Shown in pieces: positions 35,779-44,633 of a stretch of 64,000 nt of DNA (position 1 is the stretch's first letter; every line of letters begins with the position of its first letter). The translations under genes were made by a program, and so were the position numbers. The notes under the pieces were generated by a model. That model made no database searches, had not been told where the DNA came from, and worked only from the letters and a program-made list of their open reading frames with translations. Source of the stretch: Aphodosoma sp045126975 (GTDB lineage: Bacteria; Bacteroidota; Bacteroidia; Bacteroidales; Paludibacteraceae); contig JBGVPL010000025.1 of assembly GCA_045126975.1 (NCBI GenBank), positions 1-64,000 of the forward strand, written 5' to 3'.

Positions 35779-38700
35779 ATATTTTTGTTGATTTTGTTGT
35801 TTTTCTTTTTTTATCATCAGTTAATACTACTTTCATATAATATAAACCATCACTAACAAAAGAATTTATACTCCAACTCAAATTTATTTTGTAAGTAGCA
35901 TCAGTAATCAAATTATTAGATTCTTGATAGATTAAACGACCCGACAAATCATAAACATACATTTGAACATCAAGAGGAGCCAATGGTTTATCGTGCTCAA
36001 TCACAACATTAGCAATATTCTCCACTGGATTTGGATAGACATACATATTATATATCGACATTTTTAAATCACTAACGACCTCAAATTCCAACTCCGCTGA
36101 AACTGAATTATTTTGTAAATCCCATGCACGGAAAAATAATTTATGCTTTCCTGGTGTTAAATCCGATAATTGATATGTCACAATGCCTGAATTATACGAA
36201 CCTACATTTGATTTATAATAATTATTTAAGACATATTCTTGTTTAATATCATTATCAATTTTTAGAATTATATCATGACCAATTCCAGAACCAATAGTAT
36301 TAATACCACTTACATCTTTTAACTCTGCCACAAACAATGGATTTGGGTCAACTTCATCACCATTTTCAAAATATGGTGTATTCAAATACAATTTCAATTC
36401 AGGACCATCTGTTTCAATAACAGCGTCTTTGGCTTCTCCTCCAATTATAATATTCGAAGAATGACCATTAGCCTCAAAACCTTGTTGTTCATCAAATGCA
36501 TACATAACAACACGCCCTGCTCCAAAATTATACCTGATGTCTTTTGGTACTATAAATTCCACTTTAAACCTACCATTAACAACCTCCACTTGTCCTACAT
36601 ACAACGGATTAGTACGATATGAATAAACAAATGGCTTACTATTTTTAGTTGGAACTGACTCTTTAAAATCATTACAAAGAGTCTTCACTGTCTCTTCTTT
36701 ATCAAAAATAGTTATATGTGCATAACCATTAAATGTTTCATCAACAATACTATCTGTCAAAGAACGAACAACCCCATCTAAAATTACTCTACCTAAAGCC
36801 CCTACAGTATCTACACTAAATTCAACATTATTCCCATTTATAGAATCTATTGTCGCAAAGTGAGTTTGAGCAACAGCTAAACGAATTGCAGGATCGCCTA
36901 AAAGGACAAAAGGCAAACGATTTGAATCATTACTTTTAGCTCGTTTATTTTTTGCCAATTTATATGCCTCTCCAATTGTGTTTATTCGACCAGTTTCTTC
37001 GTTAATTTCTAATAACGTTTTTGCTAACTCTATATTCAACAACATATTAGGTTGTGCATAAACAGTACGAGCTGCAGAAATAAGAGCTAAAGCCCCTCCT
37101 CTACTATTTAACATCATTGCCTCACCACCAGAAACCTTAAAATCATCAAATCGAGAAAAACTACATGAGGCAGTTATAAACAAAGGTAATCTTTGATTAT
37201 ACATAACATCTATATCGGCAACAGTTAATAACTGCTCATTAGTCCAGTTATTATATCCACTATGACCCATATAATTCACCAACAATACACCATTATTGAG
37301 ATAATCATAAAATTCTTTTTTCAATGTAGGATAAAACTCTCCAACTGCAGTAACCTCCTGCGTATATGAATCAAGATATAACTTACGTGTTAAAATATCA
37401 GGATTTAAACGTTCAAAAATACGACATACCGAATCAGTTTCTTCAACATGTAGATTATCATCACCATCATCCGCCAAAAAAATAGCTTGATTCTTCCAAA
37501 CACCACAATCTTCATTCTTTATATAACGTCCCAATTTATCTACAACTCCATTCGCCTGCTCAATTGTATAAGCAGGAATACGACCAACCGCAATATCAAG
37601 ACTATTTATTAAAATATATGCTCCATCAGAATCATCTAACAACCCAAAATAATCATCTGTTATATAAGATTTTGTCTCTTCAAATGATTCTTTTGCTTGA
37701 TAAGTCAATAAACGATATATATTATCTTTAGTATTAGATTTTAATAGTTGTCGATTATCAAATGACCCATCCCCAAATAATAATAAATATTTAGGAGCAT
37801 TACCTACCTCTTTCGCTCTATCATAAAACATTTTCATAAAACGGCGATAAGCCGTTGCGTCTGGAGTTCCTGATGCAAATTCATTATAAATTACCTCTGG
37901 GGTAACAATATGAGTCGTAATACCATCATATTCTAAATGTAAATCTGCCAAACGTTTTGCTGCATCAACAAATTCTGAATGAGCTATTATAACCATATCT
38001 GTTTGCCCCAAAGAATGCAAATCCTGATTTGCTACTTTACCCAATATTGTTGGTTGTAAAAATTTATCTGACTTTACATCAATTGCAATATACTCTTTCA
38101 AAACTGATTTATCATCAACAAAAGTCAAATCATTACCCAAAAATTGTACTGGAACCTTTACAATATTTTGTAAATCAGTAATATTCCAAACTTGAACATT
38201 CGAATTAACATCAGATAATTTATAGATATAATTACCTGATTGTCCTACATTATCTGCAAATCTAAAACAAAGACTCTCTCCTGCATTTTTTTGCAACTTT
38301 CGTTTAAAATTCAATACAAAATAATCTAAATATGCAGATGAAGATGACAATGAATATGCCAATTTAACATTTATATTGTTACTATTTGATGGAATAAAAT
38401 CATATTTTGTAGTTGTTTTAGTTGCAACTACATCATTCGATGGTCTCGCATCAAATTTAAAAGTTCCTAATACACTATCATTTACAGAAACCGACATATT
38501 TGCCTCTATTACTGCTACATGTGCCATAGAAAGAGAAATATAAGATGTTTCCTTCAATAAATTAGGAATTTTTATTGTGTAATTTCTACTCATTTGAGAT
38601 TGATTAAACACATCTCCTAAATAAACACGTCCTGAATTTAACAAATTTATTTCATCTTTCTCATACAAATAAAAGTCATTAAAAGCTACTATTTCACCTG

Positions 38701-39184
38701 CTTTTGTTGCATTTAAATTTGCTGATTCTGTTATTATTTTTTGCTCTTGAAAATCTGATGTCACAAAATAATATCCATAATTAGAATATGTATTCACCTC
38801 ATGCTCAAATAATTTTTGTTTTGTGTTATATGTCCATTTTATTGGTCCTTGTGCATAGAACAAAATATAATCACCTGCACCAAACACTCCATCGCTACCC
38901 CTATCCATATAAATAGCCACTTGAGGAAGGTCATCAATATATGGTTTGGAAAATGCTTCTGCTAATTGCGCTCCACCATAACCAAACACACTTACGTTTG
39001 CTGGATTTTTCACACCCATATCCACCAGCTGCTCGTATGTAATTTTATGAATACCTGATTGTTCTACTTGTATTTTATACCAATCACCAGTACTTAATAC
39101 CGACGACTCAGCATAACGTCCTGATTGTGCTACCAAATGTAACACAAACATAATAAACACAAAAAACAACAATATTCTTTTCAT
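35762..39184 (-). CDS. porU: Type IX secretion system sortase PorU (C25 peptidase)
   Basis: The 1140-aa protein has a signal peptide (to residue 20), an N-terminal part with ESSVLSTGDWYKIQVEQSGI, a gingipain-type C25 domain with YLLLFGDGSFDNR near 470, the catalytic His in NYMGHSGYNNW near 640 and the Cys in FITASCSFSRF near 674. Beta domains follow, and a C-terminal type A sorting domain (VYPNPVENIANV to the end). PorU cleaves the sorting domain of cargo and links the cargo to anionic lipopolysaccharide on the cell surface. It starts 6 nt after the FAH gene ends. The length fits the P. gingivalis protein (about 1158 aa). Confidence 0.93.
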   Translation of the reverse strand: MKRILLFFVFIMFVLHLVAQSGRYAESSVLSTGDWYKIQVEQSGIHKITYEQLVDMGVKNPANVSVFGYGGAQLAEAFSKPYIDDLPQVAIYMDRGSDGVFGAGDYILFYAQGPIKWTYNTKQKLFEHEVNTYSNYGYYFVTSDFQEQKIITESANLNATKAGEIVAFNDFYLYEKDEINLLNSGRVYLGDVFNQSQMSRNYTIKIPNLLKETSYISLSMAHVAVIEANMSVSVNDSVLGTFKFDARPSNDVVATKTTTKYDFIPSNSNNINVKLAYSLSSSSAYLDYFVLNFKRKLQKNAGESLCFRFADNVGQSGNYIYKLSDVNSNVQVWNITDLQNIVKVPVQFLGNDLTFVDDKSVLKEYIAIDVKSDKFLQPTILGKVANQDLHSLGQTDMVIIAHSEFVDAAKRLADLHLEYDGITTHIVTPEVIYNEFASGTPDATAYRRFMKMFYDRAKEVGNAPKYLLLFGDGSFDNRQLLKSNTKDNIYRLLTYQAKESFEETKSYITDDYFGLLDDSDGAYILINSLDIAVGRIPAYTIEQANGVVDKLGRYIKNEDCGVWKNQAIFLADDGDDNLHVEETDSVCRIFERLNPDILTRKLYLDSYTQEVTAVGEFYPTLKKEFYDYLNNGVLLVNYMGHSGYNNWTNEQLLTVADIDVMYNQRLPLFITASCSFSRFDDFKVSGGEAMMLNSRGGALALISAARTVYAQPNMLLNIELAKTLLEINEETGRINTIGEAYKLAKNKRAKSNDSNRLPFVLLGDPAIRLAVAQTHFATIDSINGNNVEFSVDTVGALGRVILDGVVRSLTDSIVDETFNGYAHITIFDKEETVKTLCNDFKESVPTKNSKPFVYSYRTNPLYVGQVEVVNGRFKVEFIVPKDIRYNFGAGRVVMYAFDEQQGFEANGHSSNIIIGGEAKDAVIETDGPELKLYLNTPYFENGDEVDPNPLFVAELKDVSGINTIGSGIGHDIILKIDNDIKQEYVLNNYYKSNVGSYNSGIVTYQLSDLTPGKHKLFFRAWDLQNNSVSAELEFEVVSDLKMSIYNMYVYPNPVENIANVVIEHDKPLAPLDVQMYVYDLSGRLIYQESNNLITDATYKINLSWSINSFVSDGLYYMKVVLTDDKKRKTTKSTKIFVQKQ

Positions 39185-39190
39185 ACTACT

Positions 39191-39805
39191 TTATTTAACT
39201 AAAAAATCAAACATCATTTTATCTTCGATATATCCAGTCAATCTGTCATTAATCGCTACAGGTGAAACTCCTGCAGGCGTACCTGTAAAAATTAAATCGC
39301 CTATTTTCAATGTAAAAAACTGACTAATATATGCTATCAAATTATCAACGGAAAACAACATGTCTTTAGTATGTCCGCATTGTTGTATTTGTCCATTTTT
39401 TTGCAAAGAAAAATGAATATCTTGTATATCAGATAGTTCGTCCAATGAAATAAAGTCACTTACAACTGCCGAGTTATCAAATGCTTTTGATATTTCCCAT
39501 GGAGCACCTAATTGTTTACATTGATTTTGCAAATCACGAGCTGTAAAATCTACTCCTAATGCAACTTCTGAATAATAACGATGTGCAAAACGTGGCGCAA
39601 TATTACGACCTAAACGATTGATACGCACAACCAATTCTACCTCATGCTCGATTTGATTTGAGAAACGAGGTATGAAAAATGGTCGATTTTCACGCAATAA
39701 AGCAGAATCAGGCTTCATAAATATTGTTGGCTGTTCTGGTCGCTCAACTCTATTCATTTCTGCGTTATGTTTTGGGTAGTTCCACCCTACACAAATTATT
39801 TTCAT
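39191..39805 (-). CDS. Fumarylacetoacetate hydrolase family protein
   Basis: The 204-aa protein has the compact FAH fold: MKIICVGWNYPKHNAEM at the start, FMKPDSALL near 30, EHEVELVVRI near 53 with metal-binding Glu residues, GVDFTARDLQ near 88 and DLIFTGTPAGVSP near 170. Family members are Mg2+-dependent hydrolases, decarboxylases or tautomerases such as oxaloacetate keto-enol tautomerase. The exact substrate cannot be told. It overlaps the helicase gene by 4 nt and precedes porU by 6 nt, so it sits in the same transcript. Confidence 0.87.
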   Translation of the reverse strand: MKIICVGWNYPKHNAEMNRVERPEQPTIFMKPDSALLRENRPFFIPRFSNQIEHEVELVVRINRLGRNIAPRFAHRYYSEVALGVDFTARDLQNQCKQLGAPWEISKAFDNSAVVSDFISLDELSDIQDIHFSLQKNGQIQQCGHTKDMLFSVDNLIAYISQFFTLKIGDLIFTGTPAGVSPVAINDRLTGYIEDKMMFDFLVK

Positions 39806-41622
39806 CTTCTTCTACGCCAAGGTTTATCAGGATTTTCTACTATATCTTTTCTTCTATTATCACGCCTATCTTCTCTTCTTTCTCGCCTTCCTTCACGAGA
39901 CTCTTGCCCTTTGTTTCTTTTCTCATATCTATCTTCTCGTACCTCACGTCTCGTGTCTTTCGTCTCGTGTCTTTTGTCTCGTGTCTTTTGTCTATTTTCT
40001 CTCGGTGCTTTACTTACCACTTCGCGCGGTTCTGCCACACTCAAAGGTTCGCCTGCATCTTCGAATGCTTGTTTTACTTTATCAGCTTGGTCGGCATAAA
40101 CATCGAAGAATGTGAATTTATTAGTGATTTCGATATCGCCAATTATGATAGATTTGTCTTGAGTTACATCGTTTATCACTCCAAGCACCGAACGTGGCGT
40201 TGCATTTTGTTTTGTGCCATAAAGCATTTTGAAGCGCACTTTTTGTCCGCGTTTTGATTTTCCATCGCCTCTGTCTTTGCCTTTCTTACCCTCTTTTACA
40301 TCCACATTTATATCTTCTGCATCCTTATAATATTCGGCAAAACGATTGAATTCGAGCGACACAAAACGTGAAATTATCTCTTCTTTACTCAAATATGCCA
40401 ATTTTGCAGCAATTTGAGGCATAAATACATCTATCTCTTCGTTACTTACCTCCACGCGCTCCATTTTATCTATCAAATGGAATAGTTGTCGCTTGCAAAC
40501 CTCCATACCATTAGGTACTGGCATGCGCTTGAATTCTTTCTTTATAATTCGCTCTATTTCACGCAAACGACGACCTTCGCGAGTGTGCACAATCACACAC
40601 GATACACCTTTTTTACCTGCACGACCTGTACGCCCCGAACGGTGAGTATAAACCTCTACATCATCAGGAAGATTATAATTAATTACATGCGTTAAGTCGC
40701 TCACATCCAAGCCACGAGCCGCCACATCGGTAGCTACTAACACTTGCAAATTTTTAATACGGAACTTGTTCATCACCGTATCGCGCTGTGCTTGACTTAA
40801 ATCACCATGCAAAGCATCTGCATTATAGCCATCTTTCATCAATTTTTCAGCTACATCTTTAGTCTCTTGGCGTGTACGACAGAATACAATACCATAAATA
40901 TCAGGATTCATATCCACGATGCGTTTCAATGCCAAATAACGATGGTCGGCACGCACCATATAATAAATATGTTCCACATTATCAGATCCTGCATTGCGTG
41001 TACCTACGGCTATTTCTGCTGCATCACGCATATATTGGCGCGAGATTTTGGCTATTTCGTTTGGCATTGTTGCCGAGAAAAGCAACGTACGACGAGTTTC
41101 TGGCACGTCTTTTAGTATGGTTTCAATATCTTCTTGGAAACCCATATTGAGCATTTCGTCAGCCTCATCAAGCACGAGGAAACGGACTTCCGACAAATCC
41201 ACCTTTCCACGATTTATGAGGTCAATCAATCGACCCGGTGTAGCTACAAGCACTTGTGGCTGAATGTCTAATTGCTTGTATTGCACCACGATACTTTCAC
41301 CGCCATACACAGGCACGACCTTCAAACCTCGCATTTTAGATGCAAAATTCTTTATATCATTGGCTATCTGAATACACAATTCACGCGTAGGAGCAAGCAC
41401 CAACGATTGTATTTTGCGTTGCTCTACGTTCACCATATTTAATATAGGCAAACCAAATGCCGCAGTTTTGCCCGTACCTGTCTGCGCCAACGCCACGAGG
41501 TCATTCTCGTGAGTAAGCATATATGGTATAACTTGCTCTTGCACAGGCATTGGATTCACAAAACCCAATTCAGCAACAGCATCTAAAATCTCTTGTCGAA
41601 GTCCTAATTCTTGAAATGTCAT
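39802..41622 (-). CDS. DEAD-box RNA helicase, DbpA/CsdA-like
   Basis: The 606-aa protein has the full DEAD core: Q motif PMPVQEQVIP near 25, AQTGTGKTAAF near 45, PTRELCIQ near 77, VLDEADEMLNMGF near 150, FSATMP near 180 and HRSGRTGRAGK near 330. A DbpA-like RNA-binding domain follows (about 460-525, FKMLYGTKQNATPRSVLG). The tail (525-606) is made of R, K, E and D. Residues 540-567 of this tail are written by twelve consecutive 7-nt units, so the disordered basic tail seems to have grown by repeat expansion. The role is ribosome assembly or mRNA unwinding. Confidence 0.9.
   Translation of the reverse strand: MTFQELGLRQEILDAVAELGFVNPMPVQEQVIPYMLTHENDLVALAQTGTGKTAAFGLPILNMVNVEQRKIQSLVLAPTRELCIQIANDIKNFASKMRGLKVVPVYGGESIVVQYKQLDIQPQVLVATPGRLIDLINRGKVDLSEVRFLVLDEADEMLNMGFQEDIETILKDVPETRRTLLFSATMPNEIAKISRQYMRDAAEIAVGTRNAGSDNVEHIYYMVRADHRYLALKRIVDMNPDIYGIVFCRTRQETKDVAEKLMKDGYNADALHGDLSQAQRDTVMNKFRIKNLQVLVATDVAARGLDVSDLTHVINYNLPDDVEVYTHRSGRTGRAGKKGVSCVIVHTREGRRLREIERIIKKEFKRMPVPNGMEVCKRQLFHLIDKMERVEVSNEEIDVFMPQIAAKLAYLSKEEIISRFVSLEFNRFAEYYKDAEDINVDVKEGKKGKDRGDGKSKRGQKVRFKMLYGTKQNATPRSVLGVINDVTQDKSIIIGDIEITNKFTFFDVYADQADKVKQAFEDAGEPLSVAEPREVVSKAPRENRQKTRDKRHETKDTRREVREDRYEKRNKGQESREGRRERREDRRDNRRKDIVENPDKPWRRRR
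39921..40004. repeat. Heptad tract inside the DbpA-like helicase gene (12 units)
   Basis: Units TCTCGTG (three), TCTTTTG (two) and variants TCTCATA, TCTATCT, CCTCACG, TCTTTCG in one phase. It encodes part of the charged C-terminal tail. Confidence 0.88.
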
Positions 41623-41630
41623 CTTTTCTC

Positions 41631-41735
41631 AATGCACAATGCATAATGCATAATGCACAATTATAAATTATTAATTCTTATTTTTTACCTTTCAACTCCC
41701 CTTATTCCCTACTCCTTTCTCCCTGCTCCCTATAA
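41631..41735. repeat. Heptad tract between helicase and lytic transglycosylase genes (15 units)
   Basis: Units AATGCAC and AATGCAT (four), then AATTATA/AATTCTT, then CTTATTC/CCTACTC/CTTTCTC/CCTGCTC in one phase. It includes the last nine codons of the transglycosylase gene. Confidence 0.85.
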
Positions 41736-42388
41736 AATTCATATCTCTCAAACACATCTTTCACATATCTTACCGTATGCCTTCCCCTAAAAAATCCATG
41801 CTTACACACATTATCGGTATAATATTTTCGCTCTTGCAACGCCAACAACCACTTCTCCACATTACCACTCCAAATATAAGGATTATATCCATATTTTTCG
41901 GCCAATGCCATTGCATCACGCACATGTCCAGGTCCTGCATTATATCCCGCCAAAACAAATTTTATTCGCTCATCTCTATCTTCTATCTCATCAAATCGTC
42001 GCTCCAAAAATTTCAAATATTCCACACCTGCATCAATACTCTTTTTCGGATCAACTACCTCATCCCCCTCTAATCCAAATCGAGCAGCCGTACGAGGCAT
42101 AAATTGCATCAACCCTCTTGCTCCTTGCGAAGAGACCACATCATTATTAAAACGCGATTCATTCCACACTATTGACGCCAACATTCGCCAATCCCAACCC
42201 AATGACACTACCTCTTTGCGAAATATATCATCGTATTGCGAAATCTTTTCAGAACCACACCCTCTGATATAATCATCTATATTACAACAATTTACCTTTC
42301 TATTATCACATAGAAAAACATTAAATAACAATATACAACAAATAAGTATTAAACGAAATTTTATGTCCTTATGTTTTTCTGTCTTCAA
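41702..42388 (-). CDS. Lytic transglycosylase, SLT domain (MltF-like)
   Basis: The 228-aa protein has an N-terminal hydrophobic segment (residues 11-28), so it is exported or membrane-anchored. The SLT domain runs from about 60: ASIVWNESRFNNDVVSSQGA contains the catalytic Glu, GLMQFMPRTAARFGL follows, and AGYNAGPGHVRDAMALA near 148 completes the fold. It cleaves glycan strands to 1,6-anhydro-MurNAc ends. No ATG lies upstream of the domain; the TTG at 42388 overlaps the udk stop (TTGA), which suggests coupling. Its last nine codons (REQGERSRE) are written by a heptad tract that continues downstream. Confidence 0.84.
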   Translation of the reverse strand: MKTEKHKDIKFRLILICCILLFNVFLCDNRKVNCCNIDDYIRGCGSEKISQYDDIFRKEVVSLGWDWRMLASIVWNESRFNNDVVSSQGARGLMQFMPRTAARFGLEGDEVVDPKKSIDAGVEYLKFLERRFDEIEDRDERIKFVLAGYNAGPGHVRDAMALAEKYGYNPYIWSGNVEKWLLALQERKYYTDNVCKHGFFRGRHTVRYVKDVFERYEFYREQGERSRE

Positions 42389-42990
42389 AATATAGATTGT
42401 ATAAATGTTTTCAAAATATCAATAGCCACTCGATTATTGCCACCTTCTGGAATAATCAAATCGGCATAGCGTTTTGTTGGCTCAATAAATTGCTGATGCA
42501 TTGGTTTTAACACTCTGGTATAACGCTCCATAACAGCCTCTGCCGTACGTCCACGCTCCACTATATCACGTGAAATAACACGTATCAAACGCTCATCCGA
42601 ATCCGCATCAACAAATATTTTCAAGTCCATTTGTTCGCGCAATTTCTCATCACACAATGCCAAAATCCCTTCTACTATCACCACTTCTCGTGACTCAATA
42701 TGTATTGTTTCTGGCTGACGTGTACATGTGATATAAGAATACGTAGGTTGCTCAATAGCCTTACCTTCTTTTAGCATAGCCAATTGTTCCGACAACAAGT
42801 CCCAATCGAAAGCATCAGGATGGTCAAAATTTATAAACTGACGTTCCTCTACAGGCACATGACTGCTATCTTTATAATACGAATCTTGTGGCAACACAAC
42901 CACCTCACCTGCAGGCAGGCTCTCCACAATCTTACGCACTACGGTAGTCTTTCCAGAACCGGTTCCCCCGGCTATTCCTATTACAAGCAT
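42385..42990 (-). CDS. udk: Uridine kinase
   Basis: It phosphorylates uridine or cytidine with ATP or GTP in pyrimidine salvage. The P-loop GIAGGTGSGKTTVVRKI is at residue 5. PQDSYYKD near 36, NFDHPDAFDWDLL near 55 and VIVEGILALCDEKLR near 103 are conserved positions of the family. At 201 aa it is of normal length. It forms a two-gene unit with the lytic transglycosylase. Confidence 0.95.
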   Translation of the reverse strand: MLVIGIAGGTGSGKTTVVRKIVESLPAGEVVVLPQDSYYKDSSHVPVEERQFINFDHPDAFDWDLLSEQLAMLKEGKAIEQPTYSYITCTRQPETIHIESREVVIVEGILALCDEKLREQMDLKIFVDADSDERLIRVISRDIVERGRTAEAVMERYTRVLKPMHQQFIEPTKRYADLIIPEGGNNRVAIDILKTFIQSIF

Positions 42991-43048
42991 ATAGTTAACT
43001 AAAAATTAGGCATTTTTTATTAATCCGGATGGTAAATTGAGCCTTTTG

Positions 43049-43076
43049 GTTACTTTTGGGCAATGACAAAAGTAAC
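43049..43076. repeat. Perfect 10-bp inverted repeat between udk and tyrS
   Basis: GTTACTTTTG (43049-43058) and CAAAAGTAAC (43067-43076) with an 8-nt loop. There is no T run after it, so it is a weak terminator candidate; it may be an intergenic dispersed hairpin. Confidence 0.6.
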
Positions 43077-43085
43077 ATAAATCTA

Positions 43086-44378
43086 TTATTTTACTCTAAT
43101 CAAGAAATAGTTCTTCTTGCCTTTTTGCACCAAAATATATCTATCGTTCAACAACGCATCAACTCCAATTACTTGGTCTGGCGCAGTCAATTTCTCTTTA
43201 TTCACACTCACACCGCCTGCTTGAATTGTCTTACGCGCTTCTCCTTTCGATGGGAATACCTGTGTCAATTCTGCCAACAATGTCAATGGTTGTACGCCAG
43301 CTTCCAATACCGAACGTTCTACTTCAAATTGTGGAACGCCCTCAAATACAGCCAACAATGTATCTTCATCTAATTTACGCAAAGCCTCTGCAGTGGCATT
43401 ACCAAACAAGATATTCGATGCTTCAACTGCTGCATTATAATCCTCTTCCGAGTGTACCATAATAGTAACATCCTTAGCCAAACGTTTTTGCAACAAACGC
43501 ATATGAGGTGCTTCACGATGTTGTGCAATCAATTCATTACACTCTTCTTCTGTGATATTAGTAAAGATTTTAATATATTTTTCAGCATCATTATCAGCCA
43601 CATTCAACCAGAATTGATAGAATTTATATGACGAAGTATAGCGTTTATCCAACCAGATATTACCACTTTCAGTCTTACCAAATTTACCGCCGTCTGCTTT
43701 CGTAATCAACGGACAAGTCAATGCAAACGCATCACCGCCACCCATACGACGAATCAATTCAGTACCTGTTGTAATATTACCCCATTGGTCCGAACCGCCC
43801 ATTTGCAACTTACAATTCTTATTCTTGTTCAAATAAACGTAGTCATAACCTTGCAACAACTGATAAGTAAACTCAGTGAACGACATACCAGCATTGAATT
43901 CGCCATTCAATCTCTTCTTCACCGAATCTTTCGCCATCATATAATTCACAGTAATCAATTTACCCACATTACGCGCAAAATCCAAGAACGTAAAATCCTT
44001 CATCCAGTCATAGTTATTCACCAATTCAGCAGCATTCTCAGCATCCGAATGGAAATCCAAAAATTTCTCCAACTGACGTTTAATAGCCTCTTGATTATGA
44101 CGCAACGTAGCCTCATCCAACAAGTTACGCTCAGCCGATTTACCCGAAGGGTCGCCAATCATACCCGTAGCACCACCAACGAGTGCAATAGGCTTATGAC
44201 CACAACGTTGAAAATGACGCAACATCATCACACCACACAAGTGACCAATATGCAACGAATCTGCCGTAGGGTCAATACCCAAATAAGCAGTTGTCATCTC
44301 TTTATTCAATTGTTCTTCAGTGCCAGGCATCATATCCTGCACCATACCTCTCCATTTAAGTTCTTCTACAAAGTTCAT
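43086..44378 (-). CDS. tyrS: Tyrosyl-tRNA synthetase
   Basis: The 430-aa class I synthetase has the HIGH motif in DPTADSLHIGHLCGV near 42, the tyrosine-binding block YDYVYLNKNKNCKLQMGGSD near 178-197, and a KMSKS-like loop KFGKTESGN near 233. The C-terminal S4-like domain (about 365-430, PSKGEARKTIQAGGVSVN) binds the tRNA. It has its own promoter in the region divergent from the polyprenol-phosphate glycosyltransferase gene. Confidence 0.97.
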   Translation of the reverse strand: MNFVEELKWRGMVQDMMPGTEEQLNKEMTTAYLGIDPTADSLHIGHLCGVMMLRHFQRCGHKPIALVGGATGMIGDPSGKSAERNLLDEATLRHNQEAIKRQLEKFLDFHSDAENAAELVNNYDWMKDFTFLDFARNVGKLITVNYMMAKDSVKKRLNGEFNAGMSFTEFTYQLLQGYDYVYLNKNKNCKLQMGGSDQWGNITTGTELIRRMGGGDAFALTCPLITKADGGKFGKTESGNIWLDKRYTSSYKFYQFWLNVADNDAEKYIKIFTNITEEECNELIAQHREAPHMRLLQKRLAKDVTIMVHSEEDYNAAVEASNILFGNATAEALRKLDEDTLLAVFEGVPQFEVERSVLEAGVQPLTLLAELTQVFPSKGEARKTIQAGGVSVNKEKLTAPDQVIGVDALLNDRYILVQKGKKNYFLIRVK

Positions 44379-44472
44379 ATATTTACTTTTTAATAGTTAT
44401 TACTCAATTACATAATTACAACATACATCACTGTACCTAAAATTTAGACACAATTATTCAATATATAATTTG

Positions 44473-44503
44473 CAAAGTTACTAAAAAATCCCAACATATA
44501 CAA
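44473..44503 (-). promoter_or_regulatory. tyrS promoter
   Basis: TTG begins at 44503 and TAACTTTG at 44480 on the minus strand, distance 23 nt. The leader is about 90 nt. Confidence 0.78.
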
Positions 44504-44559
44504 CAACACTTAAAAAAATCGCAAAATTATAAATTCAACAGAAAAACTTAACAAATAAG

Positions 44560-44590
44560 TTGTATATCTCAAATAAAATTCGTAATTTTG
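44560..44590 (+). promoter_or_regulatory. Promoter of the polyprenol-phosphate glycosyltransferase gene
   Basis: TTG at 44560 and TAATTTTG at 44583-44590, distance 23 nt. The transcript would start directly before a heptad tract. Confidence 0.78.
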
Positions 44591-44595
44591 CATAC

Positions 44596-44630
44596 ACTAA
44601 TAACTATACACTAATAACTAATCATCATAC
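44596..44630. repeat. Heptad tract in the GT2 leader (5 units)
   Basis: Units ACTAATA (two), ACTATAC, ACTAATC, ATCATAC, ending 3 nt before the ATG, the same spacing as in nadC. Confidence 0.8.
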
Positions 44631-44633
44631 AAA

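Noticed and set aside
43785..44393. 202-codon open frame on the plus strand
   Set aside because: It is antisense to tyrS and follows from the codon bias of tyrS; the peptide has no family features.
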